Origin: a virus
IMG/VR virus record: IMGVR_UViG_3300044712_002045
Span: 1-22,114 of that record
Length of the DNA stretch: 22,114 nt
Direction: 5' to 3' (one strand)
In this document: piece after piece, positions 6,752 through 11,966 of the stretch
Position numbering within the stretch: the first letter of the stretch is position 1
Layout of the letters: each line of letters starts with the position of its first letter
Notes under the pieces: generated by a model
What the model saw: only the letters and a program-made list of their open reading frames with translations
The model's database searches: none
Told to the model about the DNA's origin: nothing
Translations under genes and position numbers: made by a program

Positions 6752-8282
6752 CGGTGTCCTCGTTGACCGCGTGGCGCCCGCCGAGCTCCGCCATGGTGAT
6801 GGCGGCCTCGACAAGGCGGGCGAGATCCTGCGGGCTCATGCCCCGGTAGACCTTGAACAGGCGCTCGCGGATGTCGGTGTACGACTCGCCGGCGTCGATG
6901 GCCTCAAGGACGCGCACGAGGTCGTCATCGAGGATCTTCGCCGCGCGGTCGCGCGCGTTGTCGGCGAGCTCGTCGGCGTAGAGCTGCCCCTGCACGAGGC
7001 CGGACTTCGCCGAGACGGTGTTGCCGGAGGCGAGGCGGACCATCTTCGCCGCCTTGGCGGGCGGCGGAGGCGGGGGCGGAGCGTCGTTCGGCGCACCGCC
7101 GGCGACGGGCTTCACGAGCTCCTCGCCGCCCTGCTCGAGCGGGTCGTAGCCGGCTGCCTCGCGCACCTCGTTGACCGTGAAGGCGCCGACCTCGGCGAGC
7201 GTTTTCGCATGCTCGGCCTTCGCCTTCTTGTCCTCCGGCGGCTTCGTGTCGTACTTCGGCCACGGAGCGAGCTCGCGCGACCCGAAGTTGAACTCGGCCC
7301 ACCAGACGAGCGCCTGGTCGTGGAGACACGTGGTGAGCGTCTCCGCGTCGGCGTCGATGTAGATCTGCATCACGCGACCGTGGAGGGTCGCGCCGGTACC
7401 GACCGGGCCCGTGACCTCGGTCGACATGTTCTGCCCGAGCAGGGCGACGGCGGTGCCTAGGTCCGCGGCGTTCTTCTGCGCCTCGAACGTTTGCCAGTTC
7501 GACGCCGTGGCCTCGACCATCTCGAGCGTGAAGCCCGCCGGGAGGACGACAGCGGTGTCACGCCCGAGCTGGCGGAAGTCCTCCGCGAGCTCCTTGCGCT
7601 TCTCCTTGCTGCTGACGCTCTCCGGCGCCGTCGCGACGAGCGTGCCCTGGCCGTTCTTCTCGCTGTACCGCGCCCAGTCCTGGATCGCGTACTGCTTCAG
7701 CAGGAACCAGAGCGCGATCGCGCGCCACGCGCCGAACGCCCACGGACGGTGCACGCCGTAGGGCGTGTAGAGGATCCACTTGCCGTCGCCGGGTACGATG
7801 TCCGTCTCGTACCCGCTCGCGAGCTTGACGCGCCACACGCGGCGCATCCAGTCGTAGCGGAGCGCCCGCGGATGCCACACCTCGAGCTTCGGCACGAGGC
7901 GGTTGATGGTGAGGCCGCGGTCGGTCCAGGCGAGCTTGCCGAGGCCGACGCCGAGGAGGTTGCCCCAGGCGAGCAGCTGCGAGAGCGCGTCCTCGGAGAA
8001 GGACGCGTACCAGTCCTCGCCGACCTCGAGCGCCTTGACCGCGCGCTTACCGCCGCGCGACGACTCGAACGTCAGCGGCAGCGAGACGAGGCCCTTGCAG
8101 CGCGTGTTGAGCGCCGCCATGACGCGGTCGTCGCCCATCGCGGACTCGCAGAAGTCTGCGGCCATCGACAGGTTGCCCGCGTCGGCGAGCATGCGCGCCT
8201 GCTTGACGAGATCGGGCGTCCAGTCCGCGAACGTGCGGACCGTCGGCTCGACGAACGTCGTGGTGTCGGGCGCCTCGGCCAT
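6744..8282 (-). CDS. Portal protein (Mu gp29-like, DUF935)
   Basis: This 512-residue protein forms the DNA entry and exit ring at one capsid vertex. Features typical of the DUF935/Mu gp29 family are visible: ESAMGDDRVMAALNTRCKGL near residue 50, the LLAWGNLLGVGLGKL segment, KWILYTPYGVHRPWAFG, ALWFLLKQYAIQDWARYSEKNG, then QNMSTEVTGPVGTGATLHGRV and the C-terminal helical domain. A seven-proline run (NDAPPPPPPPAK, about residue 415) separates the body from a C-terminal extension of about 90 residues ending NEDTDG. Length is in the family's usual range. The ATG at 8280-8282 follows the terminase stop by 28 bases. It is paired with a MuF-like gene, as in Mu. Confidence 0.92.
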   Translation of the reverse strand: MAEAPDTTTFVEPTVRTFADWTPDLVKQARMLADAGNLSMAADFCESAMGDDRVMAALNTRCKGLVSLPLTFESSRGGKRAVKALEVGEDWYASFSEDALSQLLAWGNLLGVGLGKLAWTDRGLTINRLVPKLEVWHPRALRYDWMRRVWRVKLASGYETDIVPGDGKWILYTPYGVHRPWAFGAWRAIALWFLLKQYAIQDWARYSEKNGQGTLVATAPESVSSKEKRKELAEDFRQLGRDTAVVLPAGFTLEMVEATASNWQTFEAQKNAADLGTAVALLGQNMSTEVTGPVGTGATLHGRVMQIYIDADAETLTTCLHDQALVWWAEFNFGSRELAPWPKYDTKPPEDKKAKAEHAKTLAEVGAFTVNEVREAAGYDPLEQGGEELVKPVAGGAPNDAPPPPPPPAKAAKMVRLASGNTVSAKSGLVQGQLYADELADNARDRAAKILDDDLVRVLEAIDAGESYTDIRERLFKVYRGMSPQDLARLVEAAITMAELGGRHAVNEDTDG

Positions 8283-8310
8283 CGTGCTCTCTTCGCTGCG
8301 ACGCAGCTGG

Positions 8311-9630
8311 TCAGCGGCGCGAGCGGCCGCCGCGGATGATCTCGGTGTCGCCGTCGCCGCCCTCGAGCATCAACTCGGTGAGCGCCCAGACGAGCGCGTC
8401 GAGGCGGTCAGGCGACTTCTCGGCCGTCGTCGGGTCCCAGTCGCAGAGCTGGTCCTCGAGCTGCGAGAGCGAACCGACGTGGTGCACGCGGCCCTGCTCG
8501 TACAGCGATGCGATCGGCTCGGCGCGGGTCTGCTTGCCGCGCGACGCGCGCACGGCCTTGTAGCTGATGTCCTTGTCGACGCTGCGGATGTTCGCCTCGA
8601 CCAGGTCGCCGCCGTTGTTCACCTCGCCGACGACGCGATCGGCGCGCCGATCGTGGTAGGCGTTCGACGCCGCCGTCGCCCACTCGTGTGGCGAGCCCAT
8701 GAGCGATCGGTCGTCGAGGACGTAGCCGTGGCCGTCCGTGCCAAGGCCCGCGACGACGATGCCGGTCTCGGCGCTCGTCGCCGTGGCGCTCACGGCGGGG
8801 TCGACCGCGACGACGACGCGAACGAGCTCGGGCACGTCCTTCACGCGAACGCGATGGTCGTCGAGCTCGACACGCTTCCAGAGCGCACCCGGGTTATCGT
8901 CGAGGACCTCCGCGTGGAGCTCCTGGCGGCCGAGGCGCGTGCCCTCGTACTTCTTGAGGATGCGCGTGAGGAACGTCTTCGCGAGGTTCGCGCGGTTGTC
9001 GTACGTTGAACCCCCCGTCACGAACGTGAGCGGGTCGGCCTTCAGCTCCTTGACGTGCTTCGTCGGCTTCGGCGTCGTCGTGATGACCGCTCGCGGGTCC
9101 TCGCCGAGGCGGAGGCCGAACTGGAAGTTCGACCACGTGTCCTCGGGGTAGCGCCACGCGGCGATCTCGTCGGCCCACCCGAAGTGGAACTGCGGACCGC
9201 GGAGTCGTTCGGGCTCGTCGGCGCTGAAGCAGAGGCCCTGCGCGCCGTTGTAGAACGTGACCAGGCGCTTCGACGGCTCGTAGATCGGCCTGCGCTTCGG
9301 GTGCGCGGTGGCGATGAGCCCCGACTCGCCCTTGACCATGACGTCGCGAACGTCGGAGGCCGTCGGGCCGATGAGCGCGAACCGCGTGGGACCGCGATGC
9401 TCAACCTGCTCGTGAATCCACTCGGCACCGGTGCGAGTCTTGCCCCAGCCACGGCCCGCGAGGATGAGCCAGAACTGCCAGTCGCCCTCGGGCGCGAGCT
9501 GCTCCTGTCGCGCCCAGAGGCGCCACGTGTAGAGGAGCTCGAGCGCCTCGTCGTCAGTGAGGCTGCTCACCACCTCGATCCGCTTCGGCAGCGGCAGCGA
9601 GGCGAGAGAGGCGATCGAGAAGCTGCTCAC
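8311..9630 (-). CDS. terL: Terminase large subunit
   Basis: This 439-residue packaging motor and nuclease starts with GTG at 9628-9630, preceded by AAGGA five bases upstream. The start lies inside the end of the small terminase gene (77-base overlap). ATPase motifs: LAGRGWGKTRTGAEW is the Walker A (Lys64, Thr65) in the G-R-G-W-G-K-T form typical of gene transfer agent and related terminases, FHFGWADEIAAW is the Walker B with catalytic Glu155, and VITTTPKP (about 182-189) is the coupling motif. Nuclease motifs: VVVAVDPAVS (Asp277), VVGEVNNGGDLV (Glu336) and SPDRLDALVWAL (Asp408/Asp411), the three acidic positions of the RNase H-like nuclease. It takes genome from concatemers into proheads through the neighbouring portal. 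Confidence 0.95.
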   Translation of the reverse strand: MSSFSIASLASLPLPKRIEVVSSLTDDEALELLYTWRLWARQEQLAPEGDWQFWLILAGRGWGKTRTGAEWIHEQVEHRGPTRFALIGPTASDVRDVMVKGESGLIATAHPKRRPIYEPSKRLVTFYNGAQGLCFSADEPERLRGPQFHFGWADEIAAWRYPEDTWSNFQFGLRLGEDPRAVITTTPKPTKHVKELKADPLTFVTGGSTYDNRANLAKTFLTRILKKYEGTRLGRQELHAEVLDDNPGALWKRVELDDHRVRVKDVPELVRVVVAVDPAVSATATSAETGIVVAGLGTDGHGYVLDDRSLMGSPHEWATAASNAYHDRRADRVVGEVNNGGDLVEANIRSVDKDISYKAVRASRGKQTRAEPIASLYEQGRVHHVGSLSQLEDQLCDWDPTTAEKSPDRLDALVWALTELMLEGGDGDTEIIRGGRSRR

Positions 9631-10039
9631 GGACTTCCTTCGACGGCAGCTCGGCGGTGAGCTGCACCGACGCCTCCGGCGCGTCGAGGCCGTGGAGCGT
9701 ACGGAGCTCTCGGTCGATCTTGAGGACCCGGTCGGCGGCGGCGAGACGCTGCTCGAGCGGCTTGCGCTTGTTCAGCGCGATGGGCGCGAATTCGGCGAGG
9801 AGGAGCTGCATGCGCGCGTCGGACTCGGAGCGGCGCTGCTCGACCTTCGGCGAGTAGAACTCCTTGAAGCCGCGCTCGACGAGGTTCGATGCGTGCTGTG
9901 GCCCGGAGAGCTTCATCTCCTTGGCGATCTGCCGGAACGAGAGGCCTTGCGCGCGGAGCTCCCACGCGCGGAGCGAGTCCTCGACCTTACTGGCCCGAGC
10001 GCGGTGTGCGCCCCTGGTGTTGCGACGCGGGTTGCTCAT
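9554..10039 (-). CDS. Terminase small subunit-like HTH protein
   Basis: This 161-residue protein, read from the ATG at 10037-10039 (MSNPRRNTRGAHRARASKVE), ends inside the large terminase gene. An N-terminal basic tail is followed by a helix-turn-helix (SLRAWELRAQGLSFRQIAKEMKL, residues about 22-45), then a helical region with DARMQLLLAEFAPIAL and a C-terminal helix near LPSKEVREQLLDRLSRL. This is the arrangement of small terminases that recognise the packaging site and hand DNA to the large subunit. A longer upstream reading frame exists, but its extra residues look like read-through of the zinc-ribbon gene. No clear Shine-Dalgarno precedes the chosen ATG. The role is inferred from position immediately before terL plus the HTH. 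Confidence 0.78.
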   Translation of the reverse strand: MSNPRRNTRGAHRARASKVEDSLRAWELRAQGLSFRQIAKEMKLSGPQHASNLVERGFKEFYSPKVEQRRSESDARMQLLLAEFAPIALNKRKPLEQRLAAADRVLKIDRELRTLHGLDAPEASVQLTAELPSKEVREQLLDRLSRLAAAAEADRGGEQPH

Positions 10040-10217
10040 CGGAGATCGACACGGAGACACGCACGCGCGTGCCGCCGCATGCCTCGCATGGTTCGGCGAC
10101 TTCGGCGTAGAGCGCATCCTCGGTCTCGAGGACGCGCGGCACGCCGGTGGGGAGCTCGCAGGCTGCGCCGCATCCGACGCACACGGCGTTGACGTCGAGC
10201 TGCGCCTCGAGCCTCAT
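9987..10217 (-). CDS. Small zinc-ribbon protein
   Basis: This 76-residue protein has two CxxC knuckles: CVGCGAAC (Cys13, Cys16) and CEACGG (Cys44, Cys47), about 27 residues apart, a zinc-ribbon pattern. The C-terminal tail is polar. It overlaps the small terminase gene by 53 bases. No Shine-Dalgarno is seen before the ATG at 10215-10217. A TACCCT hexamer lies just upstream, so a leaderless transcript beginning here is possible but speculative. As the first gene of the packaging operon it could be a late-gene regulator or an accessory to the terminase. I do not recognise a family. Confidence 0.65.
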   Translation of the reverse strand: MRLEAQLDVNAVCVGCGAACELPTGVPRVLETEDALYAEVAEPCEACGGTRVRVSVSISDEQPASQHQGRTPRSGQ

Positions 10218-10232
10218 CCGAGTAGGGTAGCA

Positions 10233-10278
10233 GACCGTCCCCGTACACCCACCGAAGCGGGACTACTCGGGGACGGTC
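10233..10278. promoter_or_regulatory. 11-bp dyad in the gap before the packaging operon
   Basis: GACCGTCCCCG at 10233-10243 is exactly inverted as CGGGGACGGTC at 10268-10278, with 24 bases between. The gap 10218-10383 holds no convincing gene. A smaller dyad (CTGCA-CGA-TGCAG, 10283-10295) lies next to it. No U-tract follows either, so an operator or promoter-proximal site is likelier than an intrinsic terminator. Confidence 0.5.
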
Positions 10279-10383
10279 GCCACTGCACGATGCAGGAGGA
10301 GTGCTGCGATCGCGTCTTCCACCCTGGGCGCGTAGGCCGCGGAATTTGATCGAGCGCGATCGTTGCGGATCGCACGAAGTTCG

Positions 10384-10734
10384 TCACGCGGCCGAGCGCG
10401 ACGTGCGCATCTTCGCGATGTCCCTGGTGTTCGAGCCGACCTGCAGCGCGGTGCGACGAATGTCAGCGTCGTGCTGTCCGACGCGCTCCTCGAGCTCCTC
10501 GACGCGCACCTCGAGCGACTCGATGGGCTCGAACAGGTCGGCCTCGAGCTTCGCGAGCGTGGCGACGCAGAACTCGTAGGGCGAGGTCGGCCCGTTGCGG
10601 GGGAGAAACAGCTTGCCGCCGTGCTTCTTGTCGATCTTGAGGAGGAAGCGGCGCGCCTTCAGGAAGTGCCAGCCCGCGTGCGCGGCGAAGTCGGCGACGT
10701 TCCAGACGCGCTTCTTGCGGAGGACGGGGTTCAT
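10384..10734 (-). CDS. HTH-like protein with C-terminal coiled coil
   Basis: This 116-residue protein is read from ATG 10732-10734, which overlaps the previous stop by four bases. The N-terminal half (VWNVADFAAHAGWHFLKARRF, then HGGKLFLPRNG) resembles an excisionase/MerR-type winged helix: recognition helix followed by a hairpin with the K-H-G-G-K-L motif. The C-terminal half is a heptad coiled coil (SLEVRVEELEERVGQHDADI) continuing to the end. A dimeric DNA-binding regulator is a reasonable reading. It is the last gene of a three-gene operon just before the packaging genes, so control of late transcription or of packaging is possible, but nothing here proves it. Confidence 0.65.
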   Translation of the reverse strand: MNPVLRKKRVWNVADFAAHAGWHFLKARRFLLKIDKKHGGKLFLPRNGPTSPYEFCVATLAKLEADLFEPIESLEVRVEELEERVGQHDADIRRTALQVGSNTRDIAKMRTSRSAA

Positions 10735-11006
10735 GCCGGGCAGCTCCCGGGGCCATCGACGTCGCCCGCGCAGAGGTGCGGTCCCGAGTGGCCTTCCTCG
10801 AGGTCGCACGACCCGCCGCACTCGAGCGGACCGAAGTGGCAGCGGTACCGCGCACGGATCGCGCCGAACGCCGCGACCATGTCGTCGACGAGCTTCCGGT
10901 TCGCGGCCATGTAGAAGCCTCGGATCGCCCAGCCCATGCGCACGAGCGCCTTCGCGAGCGCGATGTTCTCCTGCGTCGGCGTGATGTTCTCCCGCACTTC
11001 GGTCAC
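10731..11006 (-). CDS. Small protein with a C-terminal GHxGPHxC metal-site motif
   Basis: This 91-residue protein has a GTG start at 11004-11006 that overlaps the upstream stop by four bases (GTGA). A longer frame upstream is Arg-rich read-through. The N-terminal 55 residues are helical (TQENIALAKALVRMGWAIRG). The C-terminus has Cys56, Cys63 and Cys67 followed by DLEEGHSGPHLC and a final Cys88. The C-x(n)-G-H-x-G-P-H-x-C signature recurs in small uncharacterised proteins of high-GC bacteria and their phages and probably binds zinc. Both ends are coupled to neighbours. Function unknown. Confidence 0.7.
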   Translation of the reverse strand: MTEVRENITPTQENIALAKALVRMGWAIRGFYMAANRKLVDDMVAAFGAIRARYRCHFGPLECGGSCDLEEGHSGPHLCAGDVDGPGSCPA

Positions 11007-11719
11007 GACGCCCTCCGCAGCTTCGCCTCGAACCGCTCGGCGGCGCGGCGGCGCTTCTTGCCCAGGAGCTCGTCGAGCAGCGCGGCACGCTCGGCGGCGC
11101 GACGCGCCTTGTCGGCGCGACGGCCGGCGGCGTACAGGTCGCGCGTGCGGACGTAGAGCGCGACGGCCTCGACGACGACGGCGGTTGCGCGCTCCTCGAG
11201 GTCGACCTCGCCGGCCTCGACGGCGGCGCGTGCCGCGTGGGCGATCTCGTAGGTGTGCGGACGGCGCGTGCGCTTCGCGGCCTCGAGGACGTGCATGGCG
11301 AGCAGGATGCCGGTCTCGCCCCAGCGCAGGCGCATGTCGTACTCGTCCTGCATGGCCTGCTCGACGAGGAGGCGCTCGGCGACGACGCGCCCGACGCGGA
11401 GCGCCTCGGGGAGGCCCGCGGCGACGCTCGGGTAGCCCGTGCGGCCCGCCTTGTCGTCGAAGACGGCGGAGCAGAGCACGGCGACGGTCTGCGGCGCGAG
11501 ATCGGCGATCACGCGCCCGACGCGTGCGACGTCGCTCGGGACGGCCGCACCACGACCGAGCACGAGGCGCGCGAGGCGCGTGTCGGTGTGCGGGTCGTAG
11601 CCGGAGCCCTTGGGCTCGTACGACTGGGCCACGATGTCGATGCCAGCGGCAGCGGGACCACGTGCGGCCGTGAAGTAGGTCTCGAGCTCCTCGCGCAGCG
11701 CGGGGGTGAGCACTCCCAT
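11003..11719 (-). CDS. Unknown helical protein, first gene of the middle operon
   Basis: This 238-residue protein is read from the ATG at 11717-11719 (MGVLTPALREELETYFTAAR), chosen for its very strong ribosome-binding sequence. A longer upstream frame would run through the repeat region and is Arg-rich. The first half holds a pattern SYEPKGSGYDPHTDTRLARLVLGRG. The middle and C-terminal half are long Ala/Arg/Glu-rich helices (LLVEQAMQDEYDMRLRWGE, then ALYVRTRDLYAAGRRADKA) ending in a basic, coiled-coil-like tail. I do not recognise a family. Position after the origin-like region and before an HTH gene suggests a regulatory or replication-linked role, which is inference. Confidence 0.7.
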   Translation of the reverse strand: MGVLTPALREELETYFTAARGPAAAGIDIVAQSYEPKGSGYDPHTDTRLARLVLGRGAAVPSDVARVGRVIADLAPQTVAVLCSAVFDDKAGRTGYPSVAAGLPEALRVGRVVAERLLVEQAMQDEYDMRLRWGETGILLAMHVLEAAKRTRRPHTYEIAHAARAAVEAGEVDLEERATAVVVEAVALYVRTRDLYAAGRRADKARRAAERAALLDELLGKKRRRAAERFEAKLRRAS

Positions 11720-11724
11720 CGTCT

Positions 11725-11730
11725 CCTCCT
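11725..11730 (-). promoter_or_regulatory. Strong Shine-Dalgarno before the middle operon
   Basis: The minus strand reads GAGGAGGAGACG and then ATG (11719). AGGAGG is a near-perfect match to the anti-Shine-Dalgarno and decides the start of the 238-residue gene. Most other genes nearby rely on coupled overlaps, so this marks the start of a new translation unit. Confidence 0.7.
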
Positions 11731-11799
11731 CGGTGCGCCGGTGGGGGCGACACCTGCGTCTACGATGGATCGTCCAGACGGACGGCGCGCAGTTTCTTC

Positions 11800-11830
11800 C
11801 ACGTGACTGGCGGAATCCGCCAGTCACGTG
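11800..11830. repeat. 31-bp near-perfect palindrome
   Basis: Left arm CACGTGACTGGCGGA (11800-11814), one central A (11815), right arm TCCGCCAGTCACGTG (11816-11830). All 15 positions pair. It contains the repeated half-site ACTGGCGGA in both orientations. Confidence 0.95.
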
Positions 11831-11880
11831 AGCGAGCGTCACCGCAGGGGTGGCGGAATCTCACTGGCGGAATCGAGAGG

Positions 11881-11936
11881 GTGTTCCCGAAACCCCTTAC
11901 TAAGATCCATTCTCTTATAAGGGGTTTCGGGAACAC
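11881..11936. repeat. 24-bp hairpin with AT-rich centre
   Basis: GTGTTCCCGAAACCCCTTA (11881-11899) is exactly inverted at 11918-11936. Inside it TAAGA (11901-11905) pairs with TCTTA (11913-11917), leaving one bulged C (11900) and a seven-base loop. There is no U-tract on either side, so it is unlikely to be a simple intrinsic terminator. Confidence 0.95.
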
Positions 11937-11966
11937 TCACTGGCGGATTCGGTGCGTTTCAGCCAC

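Noticed and set aside
11881-11936. Long hairpin considered as an intrinsic terminator
   Set aside because: Neither strand has a U-tract after the stem, and the centre is AT-rich. The surrounding iteron-like repeats fit an origin or operator better.
11881-11936. Inverted repeats considered as ends of an insertion sequence
   Set aside because: Only 18 bases lie between the arms, with no transposase and no target duplication.
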